Shown: piece by piece, positions 44,576 through 53,072 of the stretch | Layout of the letters: every line of letters starts with the position of its first letter | Numbering within the stretch: the first letter of the stretch is position 1 | Origin: UBA6522 sp965237785 | GTDB taxonomy: Bacteria > Pseudomonadota > Gammaproteobacteria > Steroidobacterales > Rariloculaceae | Assembly (NCBI GenBank): GCA_965237785.1 | Contig: OZ250159.1 | Coordinates: forward strand, 1,426,001 to 1,490,000 | Length of the DNA: 64,000 bases | Direction: 5' to 3' | Notes under the pieces: model-generated | The model's database searches: none | What the model saw: the letters and a program-made list of their open reading frames with translations, nothing else | What the model was told of the DNA's origin: nothing | Made by a program: the position numbers and the translations under genes

Positions 44576-45798
44576 TTAATCCTCCGGAAGCCCGAACACG
44601 AAAAGCCCGTTGCCGGCGGCGACGGCGACATACTGCGTACCGCCTACCGCGTAACTGATCGGTCCGTTAGCGATTTCCCCACCGAGGCTTGTCTTCCAGA
44701 GCAACTCACCCGTAACTGCGTCGAGCGCGTGAAAGTAGCCCTCCCATGACGACACGTAGAAAAGCCCGGTTCTCGCGCTGTACGAAGGCGAATACGAGTT
44801 GGTGGCGCCCTGGACGCCGGGAAAGGTGGTCGCACCCGGAGGCTGAGGCGTTTCCACGGGCCGACCGCCTTCGCTCAACCCACTGGCCCAATTGATGTCA
44901 ACGAGCGGCTCACCACTGATGAATTGCCCGGTCGTTCTGTCGAGCACGTAGAAAAATCCATTGCGGTTTCCCCAGAGCATCTGCTTGCCGCTGCTGAAGT
45001 CAGCATCGTTCAGAGCGACGAGTACCGGAATCTGGACGGCATCGTAGTCATAGTCATCGTTCGGCGTGAACTGGAAATACCAGTCAAGCTCGCCGGTATC
45101 CGGATCCAGTGCCACGACCGAATCCGAGTACAGGTTATCGCCGGGTCTTTGCGCCGGATTCCAGTCGGGCCCGGGATTGCCGATTCCCCAGTAGGTCAGA
45201 TCGAGATCCGGATCGTACGACCCGGTGAGCCAAACCGACGCCCCGCCGTAGCGCCAGGCGCCCGCGGCGTCTTCCCATGTCTCGTGACCCGGCTCTCCGG
45301 GTCCCGGAATCGTGTAGAACCGCCACGCCTCCTCGCCGGTTTCCGCCTCGTAGGCGGCGATAAAGCCGCGGATGCCAAACTCGCCGCCGGCGACGCCGAC
45401 GATCACCTTGTCCTTCACGACGAGCGGCGCCAATGTCATCGCATAACCGGCGCTTGCGTCCGCGACGGTTGTTTTCCAGATCGGCTGCCCATTCGTTGCA
45501 TCCCCGGAATCATCGCCGTGCCGGGTATGCCGTCCCGTATGAGTTCCCTGAGATCGCGGTCCGAAGAAGCGTACCGGAATCGGCCGCTGCGCAAGTTCAC
45601 CCCGGGAAATGTGTCACCTTCCACGCCATGACAGACGACGCAGTGGGTCCCATAGAGACTTGAGCCATATGCGATATCGGCTTGCTCGTATTGACCCACA
45701 TGCGTCTGCGCACCGAGTTGACCGCCGGCAAAGAGACTCAAGAGGGCACCGAGCATCGGTAGCAGACGCGGCAACCTCGGGTCCCTCGCTACGCACAT
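44576..45798 (-). pseudogene. PQQ-dependent dehydrogenase with N-terminal cytochrome c, internally deleted and frameshifted
   Basis: The 5' part (45798 down to about 45505) encodes a signal peptide and a cytochrome c domain with CVVCH, up to RDGIPGTAMIPG. The reading then jumps frame. From about 45509 the other frame reads GDATNGQPIWKTTVADASAG and continues through the C-terminal half of a PQQ eight-bladed propeller (AAYEAETGEEAWRFYTIPG, QMLWGNRNGFFYVLDRTTG, SSWEGYFHALDAVTGELLW). The rest of the haem domain and the first propeller blades are missing. An intact enzyme would be roughly twice as long. A sequencing error could explain the frameshift but not the missing middle. Confidence 0.8.
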
Positions 45799-45939
45799 CG
45801 GTAAGACATGCAGGCCTGACGCAGATGATTTTCGGTTTTTCACCATCCCGTTCCTGTTCCTTACTGTTCCTGTTCCTGTTCGTAGATTCGTCAAACGGTC
45901 TCATGGCGCTTCCGTACACTCGGGGGTCAGGTCAATCCG

Positions 45940-46941
45940 TCAGTAAACCTGACAGGCATAACGTCTGATGGCCGCTCCGAGAGCTACCCAGTAACGCTCA
46001 TAGACGGCGGGCTCGGAAAACGTCGGTTGATCGGTGATCGTCAGCCTGTAATCGAGCCGGGCTTGATCCTCGCTGACCGTGAACCGTTCCACCAACTCGA
46101 TGGCCTCGCTCTGAGGCGTGCCGATGCCGTCGAAATAGGGCCAGTCGATGCGCGTCGTCGTGACGACGAGTGTGCCCGCCTCCCACCGCCCGACCGAGTA
46201 ACCCAGGTGCGATGAGGGCGCGTCGGCCGGTGGTGCTGCAACGTCCATGTGGATGATTCGAACGCGATCGAATACCTGAGCAGTCAGTTCGATCACGGCG
46301 CCGCGATCCACGAACCCGACCGCATGGGGATGCATCATGATGCCGGGCATCCCCTGCGGTTCGCAGCGCTCCAGAAAATTGTCGACGGGATCCCACGCGG
46401 CTCTGGCGCCGATGGCGGCGTCGGTAAAGGGAAAGTAGCGCGACTGTTCGGCGGAATCGCCGGCCCAACTCCAGACTCGGAAAATGCCGCGATTCTCGCT
46501 GAGAGCATCCACGAGATTGCTCTGGGTTATTCGCGAGTCGTAGCGCCCGACGTTGTCTTCGGACCACCGGGGCTCGGCATCTCGGTCAAGCAACACCTCC
46601 GTCCCGTTGGCCAGCAGGAGATGGGTCGCGAGCATGTCCCGGGGGCGTCGTACGGACGCGCTACCGAGGAATGTCACCTGCCCGCCGACATGAAACAACT
46701 CGCGTGTGGCACCGCCGCGCTCCATGGAGAAGAGGTTTGAACGCCCCTCGACTCGCCATAGTTCCTCCTCCCCCTCGCCATTGGCAACGCTGACCGTGAA
46801 GCCCACGTGAGGATTGGTCCAATGGACTTCCACAAGCTCGCCGCTGAGCTCCTGCTTCTGCTCGGGATAATGGGAGCGGGAATGATGACCGAGGGCGAGA
46901 GAGGATAAAGCAAGGAGCACCAGTCCGATTGAAATTCTCAT
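45940..46941 (-). CDS. DUF6152 family exported protein
   Basis: The 333-residue protein has a cleavable signal (MRISIGLVLLALSSLALG) followed at once by HHSRSHYP. The family motif VEVHWTNPHVGFTV and then an SVGRWEAGTLVVTTTRIDWPYFDGIGTPQ segment in the C-terminal half are recognisable. The function of the family is unknown. It is divergent from a second member at 47143. The 201-base gap between them presumably carries promoters, but none is clear. Confidence 0.78.
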   Translation of the reverse strand: MRISIGLVLLALSSLALGHHSRSHYPEQKQELSGELVEVHWTNPHVGFTVSVANGEGEEELWRVEGRSNLFSMERGGATRELFHVGGQVTFLGSASVRRPRDMLATHLLLANGTEVLLDRDAEPRWSEDNVGRYDSRITQSNLVDALSENRGIFRVWSWAGDSAEQSRYFPFTDAAIGARAAWDPVDNFLERCEPQGMPGIMMHPHAVGFVDRGAVIELTAQVFDRVRIIHMDVAAPPADAPSSHLGYSVGRWEAGTLVVTTTRIDWPYFDGIGTPQSEAIELVERFTVSEDQARLDYRLTITDQPTFSEPAVYERYWVALGAAIRRYACQVY

Positions 46942-47142
46942 GACTTCCCCGGTTCACGGATCGTCGCATCATAACAGTCACAATCCTGGCCCGTTGATCG
47001 GTGATTGAATGCCTGCGCGATTCCTTGCCGTCCAAACAGACCGTCGATCGTCCGAACATCCGTGTTGGGGAAAAGAGCTGCCATTCCGGTAGTATCTCAG
47101 CTCACAAAAGCGAAAATGGCGGTAACCAGCCTTGGGAGGTCC

Positions 47143-48204
47143 ATGAACTCGACTCGTTTTCTCTTGGTTGTCGGCACGCTGATCTCATCGGCGACGATCG
47201 CACATCACGGTCCGACGAGCAGTGGCGCGCTCTATGAGACGGACAACCTCGTTCGCCTCGACGGCGAGATCGTGGGAGTCCTGTGGAGAATGCCCCACGT
47301 GCGCTACCGGCTCAGCGTAGAGGACGAGAATGGCGAGACGGTGATCTGGGAACTCGAGACGAGTGTACCCGCCCTGCTGGAGCGCGACGGGATTAGCGAG
47401 GACCTCCTCAGCGTCGGTGACCAGGTCAGAATCGCCGGTTACCCGTCCCGGTTCAGATCACGCTCACTCGGCCTGCGAAACATGCTGTTGCCGGATGGAC
47501 GCGAGTTCGCGTCGGAGCGGAACGATCTGCTGTGGTCGACACGGCGTGTCGAGAGAGTCGGGCAGCAGGTCGACAGAGCGGCGGCCGCGGCAGCATCCGA
47601 GGCGGCCGACGGCATCTATCGACTCTGGTTTCGATGGCCGGGAGTGTCTTTCGAGGGGCAAAAGAGGGGTAGCGTTCCGGACGACTACGACCACCTGTTG
47701 ACGGCGGGGGCCCTCGAGATCAAAGCCGCCTACGATCCCGTCAGCGATCCCCGCTTGACGTGCGAGGGGAAAGGCATGCCGAACATGATGCTGACTCCCG
47801 CGCCCATCGTGATCGAGCGCGGAGAGAATCAGGCCATTATCCATACCACCTGGCCGGGTCCTTCGCGGATCATCCACTTCGGTGAGGACGCGGCAACCAT
47901 GCCGGTGTCGGCGGCCCATCAGGGGCGCTCGATCGGCCGCTGGGAGGACGAGAACACGCTCGTTGTCAGCACCACGAACGTCGACTGGCCGTACTTCGAT
48001 ACCGCCGGAACGCCGCAATCGAATCAGGTAAGTTTCATCGAGCGTTTTGCGATGACCGCGGACCGCAGTCGTCTGGACTACGTCGCGACGGCGACGGATC
48101 CGATCATGTTTACCGAACCCGTCGAGCTGATCTATAGCTGGGCATGGGCCCCCGGGGAGACGATTCAGTCAAACGAATGCATCGAGTGGGAGGACGTCGA
48201 ATGA
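47143..48204 (+). CDS. DUF6152 family exported protein, second copy
   Basis: The ATG at 47143, with GGGAGGT immediately upstream, gives 353 residues. A signal peptide (LLVVGTLISSATIA) is followed by HHGPTSSGALYE. The EIVGVLWRMPHVRY and SIGRWEDENTLVVSTTNVDWPYFDTAGTPQ segments match the neighbour at 45940, with overall similarity visible through the middle. The two are paralogues in divergent orientation. Downstream, past the stop, begins a region of broken genes. Confidence 0.78.
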   Translation: MNSTRFLLVVGTLISSATIAHHGPTSSGALYETDNLVRLDGEIVGVLWRMPHVRYRLSVEDENGETVIWELETSVPALLERDGISEDLLSVGDQVRIAGYPSRFRSRSLGLRNMLLPDGREFASERNDLLWSTRRVERVGQQVDRAAAAAASEAADGIYRLWFRWPGVSFEGQKRGSVPDDYDHLLTAGALEIKAAYDPVSDPRLTCEGKGMPNMMLTPAPIVIERGENQAIIHTTWPGPSRIIHFGEDAATMPVSAAHQGRSIGRWEDENTLVVSTTNVDWPYFDTAGTPQSNQVSFIERFAMTADRSRLDYVATATDPIMFTEPVELIYSWAWAPGETIQSNECIEWEDVE

Positions 48205-48244
48205 ACTTGCTCGCAGCATGAGGGAGCCTGCGGAACGTCAGACG

Positions 48245-48357
48245 CAGATGGAGACAGGGACCGGCAAGACTGACGTCTATCTGCGCACGATCTTCGAGCT
48301 GAACAAGCGCGCTACGGCTTCACAAAGTTTGCCATCGTCGTGCCGTCGGTGGCGATG
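48245..48357 (+). pseudogene. Remnant of a type III restriction enzyme Res subunit
   Basis: The translated stretch QMETGTGKTDVYLRTIFELN (Walker A of the DEAD-like ATPase) is followed, after a two-base insertion at about 48308, by YGFTKFAIVVPSVA. Both pieces and their spacing match the N-terminal ATPase region of type III Res subunits. No start, no rest of the gene and no Mod subunit are present. Only about 35 residues survive. Confidence 0.65.
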
Positions 48358-48361
48358 ACAC

Positions 48362-48473
48362 TCACGGTGCCCGGCTCTTGCCGGACGCGGGCGGCGACTT
48401 GATCAGCAGATACTGTTCTCCCCGCTTCCCCCAGGCTCGCTCCTGCATGGGGCGCATGCCCAGTCCTTTAGGA
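48362..48473 (-). pseudogene. Fragment of a DEAD/DEAH-box helicase
   Basis: On the minus strand about 36 codons read KGLGMRPMQERAWGKRGEQY and then LLIKSPPASGKSRA with a P-loop-like PPASGKS, before a stop at 48362-48364. The pattern is the N-terminus of a superfamily 2 helicase. The fragment is joined at its 5' end to the YafQ remnant in another frame, and at its 3' end abuts the opposite-strand Res remnant. Confidence 0.55.
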
Positions 48474-48514
48474 ACGCCCTGGCGTAGTCAACGCGTCGCG
48501 GTACGTTGGTTCTC
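48460..48514 (-). pseudogene. Truncated YafQ-family toxin
   Basis: Directly after the antitoxin stop, the minus strand reads KRTNVPRRVDYARAFLKDW. This is the usual N-terminal strand and helix of YafQ/RelE mRNA interferases. It stops there: the sequence switches to helicase-like coding in another frame at about 48460-48470. The catalytic residues, which lie further along, are absent, so the toxin is dead. Confidence 0.6.
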
Positions 48515-48796
48515 TTACTGGCGGCCGGATTCTTCAAGTTCTGCAAACATCTCGTCCGCACTTGCGAATCGTGCAGTGCGATGCTTCACCATTTCATCGA
48601 CCTCCGCCATGGCCCTTCGGGTTTGCGCGTTGGGAACCTTGAGTTCGAGGGGAAAGGCCTGATCGACCGCAATGCGGTGAAAGAGCAAGCGCACCGCTTC
48701 GGACGCCGTCAGCCCCATACCTGCCAACGCTTCGGTCGCCCTCCGTTTTAATTCGCTGTTCATCCGGACATGGAGCATTGAGCTTGGTGAGTTCAT
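48515..48796 (-). CDS. RelB/DinJ family antitoxin
   Basis: From the ATG at 48794-48796, with AGGAGAC upstream, the product is 93 residues. An N-terminal ribbon-helix-helix segment (SMLHVRMNSELKRRATEALAG), then TASEAVRLLFHRIAVDQAFPLEL, is classic RelB/DinJ. The acidic C-terminus would wrap the toxin. The gene is intact, but its toxin is reduced to about 20 codons. A palindromic operator lies 15 bases upstream of the start. Confidence 0.88.
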   Translation of the reverse strand: MNSPSSMLHVRMNSELKRRATEALAGMGLTASEAVRLLFHRIAVDQAFPLELKVPNAQTRRAMAEVDEMVKHRTARFASADEMFAELEESGRQ

Positions 48797-48810
48797 CGAA
48801 GTCTCCTGTA

Positions 48811-48822
48811 TCTCATATGAGA
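48811..48822. promoter_or_regulatory. Palindromic operator upstream of the RelB/DinJ antitoxin
   Basis: TCTCATATGAGA is a perfect 12-bp palindrome extended by partly matching flanks (GTATCTC ... GAGATATAC). It lies just upstream of the antitoxin ribosome binding site, where ribbon-helix-helix antitoxins usually bind for autorepression. Confidence 0.6.
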
Positions 48823-48914
48823 GATATACGATTGGTGCGATCCTGTCAACTCGCTGCGAACCCGCGATCAAGCAACATCCCTATAGTCGGTCATCCGCCA
48901 CACTTCACTTGTAG

Positions 48915-49331
48915 AAGCTGGGCGAATGCCGCCCGCGGCAGAAGCTCATCCTGCTCAGCCGGGCACACGCGGTCAACGACCGGCCCGAGCAGGTCACCGA
49001 CACCATCCTGCACGAGATCGCCCACGCCCTCGCCGGACCCGGGGCGGGCCACGGCCCCGCTTGGAAGGCGACCGCCAGCCGACTCGGCGCAGCGCCGAAA
49101 TCGTGTGCGCCCGAAAGCGACGACGCGCGCTGGCGCAGAGAGGCCGCCAAGGCGAAATTCCGCACCGGCGACACCGTCTCCTGCATTGCCCGCGGAGTCA
49201 CTCGGATTGGCATCATCGTGCGCATGAACCCCAAGCGCGCCAAAGTGGAATGCGGCAATGTCGCTTGGTCGGTGCCCTACGCCAGGCTCACCGCGACCCC
49301 CTGTCTGGATAGCGACGCGCCCGAGGACTGA
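48915..49331 (+). pseudogene. SprT-like zinc metalloprotease domain, N-terminally truncated
   Basis: From the codon after an in-frame TAG at 48912-48914 there are 138 codons reading KLGECRPRQKLILLSRAHAV, then ILHEIAHALAGPGAGHGPAWK with the HExxH zinc motif. A Cys-containing tail (SCIARG, VECGNVAWSVPYARL) follows. SprT-like proteins normally begin some 30-40 residues earlier. No start codon is available before the conserved part, so the gene is probably broken at the left edge. A rare non-AUG start cannot be excluded. Confidence 0.6.
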
Positions 49332-49441
49332 ACGGACTGCCCGGCCAAATTTCGAGTTGATCTGAGCGATGGCTGCGGGGCGAAAGCGATTCCATCGTGT
49401 TGCATCGATTCCCATGGAAGGCACGGTATCGTGTCCGATCA

Positions 49442-50191
49442 TCAGTTCGAAGGTCCAACGGAGACGCGTCTTCCCAGCGCCTGCGCATTCTCCACTTCAT
49501 CGACTACGGCCACCGCGAAATCCTGCGTGGTGATATTGCTTTCGCCTGCTGCATTGAACAGCACTTCCTCCCCGCCGAGCCGGTAGACACCCGTCCGCTC
49601 CCCCGGCGCCATGGCCCCCGGCGGAGGCGTCATGATGGTCCATTTCACGCCGCTCGAGGCGCGGTAAGCCTCCAACGCATACCAGTGCCCGAAAACGAGC
49701 CCGTGAAGGCGCGTGCCCGGTCCAAACTCTGGATTATCGAGTCCCCAGACACCGTTGGTTCGCAGCGTGGACCCGCCGCTGACCTGAATGACACGCGGCG
49801 CCGCCACGCCCAACTCGCCGGCGGCCTGAATAAAGGTTACCGCCGCCTGGTAGGCAACGGCCTCTTCGGGCGTATTGCCCGGGCCGACACCGCCGACGGA
49901 GACGATGACCGCGTCGACGCCGTCAACGATGCCCAACATGGAATCCAGATTCGTGACGTCGCCTGCAACTGCCGAGAAATTCAGGTGATTCCGGGTCAGG
50001 CTATCCGGGCTTCGTGAAATGCCGATGACGCGGTGCCCCCGCTCGAGCGCCTCGCTGGCGATCAGTCCGCCGACCCGGCCGCTCGCGCCGTAAAGGACGA
50101 CAGTGGCGGCGGAGGCTATCGCGGGCAGCAGAAACACGCCGGCGACTGCAAGCACGCGGGCAATCCGACTACACAGGCTCTTCAGTTTCAT
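49442..50191 (-). CDS. Exported NAD(P)-binding (atypical SDR/NmrA-like) protein
   Basis: From the ATG at 50189-50191, with CAGGGAGAG upstream, the product is 249 residues. It begins with a signal-like stretch (RVLAVAGVFLLPAIASA), then the Rossmann motif VLYGASGRVGGLIASEAL. Typical atypical-SDR features follow: GHRVIGISRSP, VAGDVTNLDSM, VIVSVGG and a late GVKWTIMTPPPGAM. A leader before a nucleotide-binding fold is odd, since NAD(P) is scarce outside the cytoplasm. The leader may instead act as a membrane anchor. No substrate is inferred. Confidence 0.75.
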   Translation of the reverse strand: MKLKSLCSRIARVLAVAGVFLLPAIASAATVVLYGASGRVGGLIASEALERGHRVIGISRSPDSLTRNHLNFSAVAGDVTNLDSMLGIVDGVDAVIVSVGGVGPGNTPEEAVAYQAAVTFIQAAGELGVAAPRVIQVSGGSTLRTNGVWGLDNPEFGPGTRLHGLVFGHWYALEAYRASSGVKWTIMTPPPGAMAPGERTGVYRLGGEEVLFNAAGESNITTQDFAVAVVDEVENAQALGRRVSVGPSN

Positions 50192-50371
50192 TTGGCTCTC
50201 CCTGGTTGGTCGGCCCCAGGCCGATGATCTTACAACCTGCCTGGGCGGCTGCGATCGGCCGGAAGCGGACACTCGCCAGATTCCGCAGCCGCCAGAGTTT
50301 GTCAGATTTGCGTCACTTGATGGGCATTTTTGCTTTCTAGACTCGTTATTGGCCAATTCAAGGGAATTTGC

Positions 50372-51781
50372 ATGAAAGAACTGGTCTCCTGGTTTCGCGA
50401 TTCTGTCGGTGGCAAACTGGCAATCGTTGGCTTGCTTGTGCTCATACTCCTGATTCCGCTGGGGATGATCGAGTCCCGGATAGCCGAACGCGGCTTTCGG
50501 GCTGAGGAAGCTGCCGGGCAGATCGCCAATATTTGGGGCTCGCATCAAACCATCGGCGGCCCCGCACTCGTTTTGGGGTATGAAACTAGTCAGACGATCG
50601 ACGAGAAGACGGTTCTTATCAGGGACGAGGTCTACACGCTGCCTTCCGAGATGACGATTGACGTTGTCGCCGAGACGGAAATTCTCAAAAGGGGTATCTA
50701 CGAAATCCCCGTCTACACGGCAGCGGTCCACATTACCGGTGTGCTCCCGCCACCTCCGCCAGGTGAAATGGCCGATGACGTTCTCTATCGCTGGGACGAT
50801 GCACTACTTTCCATTCCAATCGGCGATGCCCGGTCCATTCGCGAACCCGTGCGCATCACGATCGGCGACACGACTGCCGACTTCTCGCCAGGCGGGGAAC
50901 GAATAGCAGGACTGGGGCCCCAACTGGTCATTCCGCTATCCGCACTCTCGATTACGTCGTTCGATGAAGGGCTCGACTTCTCGATAGCCTCAGGATTGGC
51001 GGTCGCCGGCGGTTTCAGGATTGGCGGTACCGAACAGCTACGGTTCTTACCGTTCGGCGATATGACACGCGTAAATCTCCAGGCAGATTGGCCTTCGCCC
51101 AGCTTCGCCGGCGGTTTCCTTCCGGACACCCGTAGTATTGGCGCGAGTGGCTTCACCGCCTCATGGAGCGTGCTGAATCTGGGTCGTGGTTATGCGTCGA
51201 CCTGGCGTCGCTCCGATGCGCTCGGGAGAACCCTGGCCCAACAGGTACCGAACATGAGTTTTGGTGTCGATCTGATCGTACCCATCGGGGTGCACCAAAC
51301 CAGCCTTAGAGCCACGAAATATGCCGTGCTTTTCTTGTCGCTTACGTTCCTGGCCTACTTTCTCTTCGAACTTTTCACGCCTCTGCGGCTACATGCATTT
51401 CAGTATCTGCTTGTCGGCTTTGCGAACGCTCTTTTCTACCTGTTGCTCATTGCAATTGCGGAGCACGCCGGCTTCAAATTCGCCTACGGAGCCAGCTCCG
51501 TCGCGTCGATCGGTCTCATCACCGGTTATAGCGCGGCTGTGTTGGGGGCGGCCAGGCGGGCGCTGCCTATCGCGCTATTGTTGATCGCGATCTACGGATA
51601 CCTGTACTTCATTCTGCAGCTCGAGGACTACGCACTGCTATCCGGCAGCCTGGGAATACTGACAATACTGGCGGCGGTAATGTATGCAACTCGCCGAGTC
51701 GATTGGCATTCCATAAGCTTTGCTTCGGTTCAAAATGCCGTCGACGCCGACAAACGCTCAGGACAGGACGAAATGTCGTAA
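50372..51781 (+). CDS. creD: Cell envelope integrity protein CreD
   Basis: The ATG at 50372, with AGGGAA upstream, gives 469 residues. One N-terminal helix (LAIVGLLVLILLIPLGMIESRI) and the RGFRAEEAAGQIANIWGSHQTIGGPALVLGY region are family hallmarks. A large periplasmic domain follows, then about five C-terminal helices with FLSLTFLAYFLFELFTPLRLHAFQYLLVG. CreD is an inner-membrane protein induced by the CreBC system in enterics. No creB or creC genes are adjacent. Confidence 0.9.
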   Translation: MKELVSWFRDSVGGKLAIVGLLVLILLIPLGMIESRIAERGFRAEEAAGQIANIWGSHQTIGGPALVLGYETSQTIDEKTVLIRDEVYTLPSEMTIDVVAETEILKRGIYEIPVYTAAVHITGVLPPPPPGEMADDVLYRWDDALLSIPIGDARSIREPVRITIGDTTADFSPGGERIAGLGPQLVIPLSALSITSFDEGLDFSIASGLAVAGGFRIGGTEQLRFLPFGDMTRVNLQADWPSPSFAGGFLPDTRSIGASGFTASWSVLNLGRGYASTWRRSDALGRTLAQQVPNMSFGVDLIVPIGVHQTSLRATKYAVLFLSLTFLAYFLFELFTPLRLHAFQYLLVGFANALFYLLLIAIAEHAGFKFAYGASSVASIGLITGYSAAVLGAARRALPIALLLIAIYGYLYFILQLEDYALLSGSLGILTILAAVMYATRRVDWHSISFASVQNAVDADKRSGQDEMS

Positions 51782-51789
51782 CCGGAGCC

Positions 51790-51838
51790 ACTCGGCCGCT
51801 CGCCCGCTCGGTCGCTCGGCCGCTCGACTGCTCGACCG
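51790..51838. repeat. Short degenerate repeat between creD and DUF6152
   Basis: About six imperfect copies of a CGCTCG/GCTCGGC-type unit lie in 49 bases in the 100-base gap between two convergent genes. It has no coding potential and no clear hairpin with a T-run. Confidence 0.5.
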
Positions 51839-51882
51839 CCAACTGAAGAGATAGTCGGCTTCATTGATGAGCACAAGGCGCA

Positions 51883-52911
51883 TCAGGGCAGGCTGAACCG
51901 AGTGGCGACCTCCGGATCGCAGTCGTAGCGGTGAAATTCGAAGTCCGGCGTATAGTCCCAGTTCAGCGTGCCGCTGAAGCTATCGGCCAGATGTTCGGGA
52001 TCCTCAAGGAATACTTCAAGCGTGAGGCCGCGACCGTCGTCGTTCAATGTGTAGCGTTCGACAACGTGCTTATCGATTCCCGATGCGAGTCCGATGCCGT
52101 AGGGCGAACGGTGTGGCGCGAACAGCCGCGTGTCCACGACAAGCGTATCGCCATCCCAATGACCGATCGAATGACCGAGACGCGTGCGCTCACCATCAAC
52201 GGGATGCTCGCGGCCGTCGGTATAAACGATGCGCTCGGCGTCGAACCACTCGTCGCGAATAATGACGCGGTCATCGAGAATTTCTATCTCGTTGAGATAA
52301 TGCGGCGACGTCAAGCCGGAGACCAGGCCGTAGCCGTAGCAAACCGCATTCGGATTGTCGCGATCGTGATCATAGGTATTGATCGATGCCTGGCCTGCCT
52401 CAGTCAGCGGAACGGCCATAAGCTCGGCGAACAAGCCGCTGAACACTTCGATCGGCGCATCGGGCTCGAGGCGCGACTTCCAGATGCCGCTGATGTCGGC
52501 CGAGGTTTCCGTCGCCTTCGACGGGAGTATGCCCTGCCTGAGAACCGTCCCATCCGGTGTCGTCAGAGACTCCAGCAGGGCGTAATTTCGATCGCTGCCT
52601 TGCTCCGGATGCGCCCGAACGCTGATGACGTCACCCGGTGCCAGCGAGTCCGCCGACCAGCCGCTGTGTGCAAGTATCGGAGTGCTCCCGCTCTCGATTT
52701 CCCATTCGGCACTGTCTCCGTTCTCTTCCACCGTCCCGATGCGGATATAGACATGCGGGTTGCGCCATTGAAAGTCCAGTACCGTCGCCTCGAAAGCGAC
52801 AATGACGTTGCGGTCGATGCGAATGTAGCTGTGGTGCGCGAACGCCGGAATCGAGACGAGCGGCAGCATCGAGATTACGAATGAGACAAGGAAACGGGTT
52901 CGGTGCTGCAT
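51883..52911 (-). CDS. DUF6152 family exported protein, third copy
   Basis: From the ATG at 52909-52911, with GGGAG nine bases upstream, the product is 342 residues. A signal peptide ends IPAFA before HHSYIRID. The landmark VLDFQWRNPHVYIRI follows, with a SIGHWDGDTLVVDT segment in the C-terminal half. It is more distant from the two copies at 45-48 kb than they are from each other. It is the last gene downstream of the Rieske/AhpD-like/HD cluster, with a 161-base gap in which I see no gene. Confidence 0.78.
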   Translation of the reverse strand: MQHRTRFLVSFVISMLPLVSIPAFAHHSYIRIDRNVIVAFEATVLDFQWRNPHVYIRIGTVEENGDSAEWEIESGSTPILAHSGWSADSLAPGDVISVRAHPEQGSDRNYALLESLTTPDGTVLRQGILPSKATETSADISGIWKSRLEPDAPIEVFSGLFAELMAVPLTEAGQASINTYDHDRDNPNAVCYGYGLVSGLTSPHYLNEIEILDDRVIIRDEWFDAERIVYTDGREHPVDGERTRLGHSIGHWDGDTLVVDTRLFAPHRSPYGIGLASGIDKHVVERYTLNDDGRGLTLEVFLEDPEHLADSFSGTLNWDYTPDFEFHRYDCDPEVATRFSLP

Positions 52912-53072
52912 AGGTTCATTCTCCCACAAGATTGGCGGAACTACTCCGGCACGAACCGTCGCGTCGACTCGATATCGCAGTCGAAACGGGTTGGCTCGTG
53001 GTCAGGCAAATAGATGAGTTCTCTCGTACTTGCGGGTACGCTGCACATTCTGTTCTCTCCAAACGCGCCACG

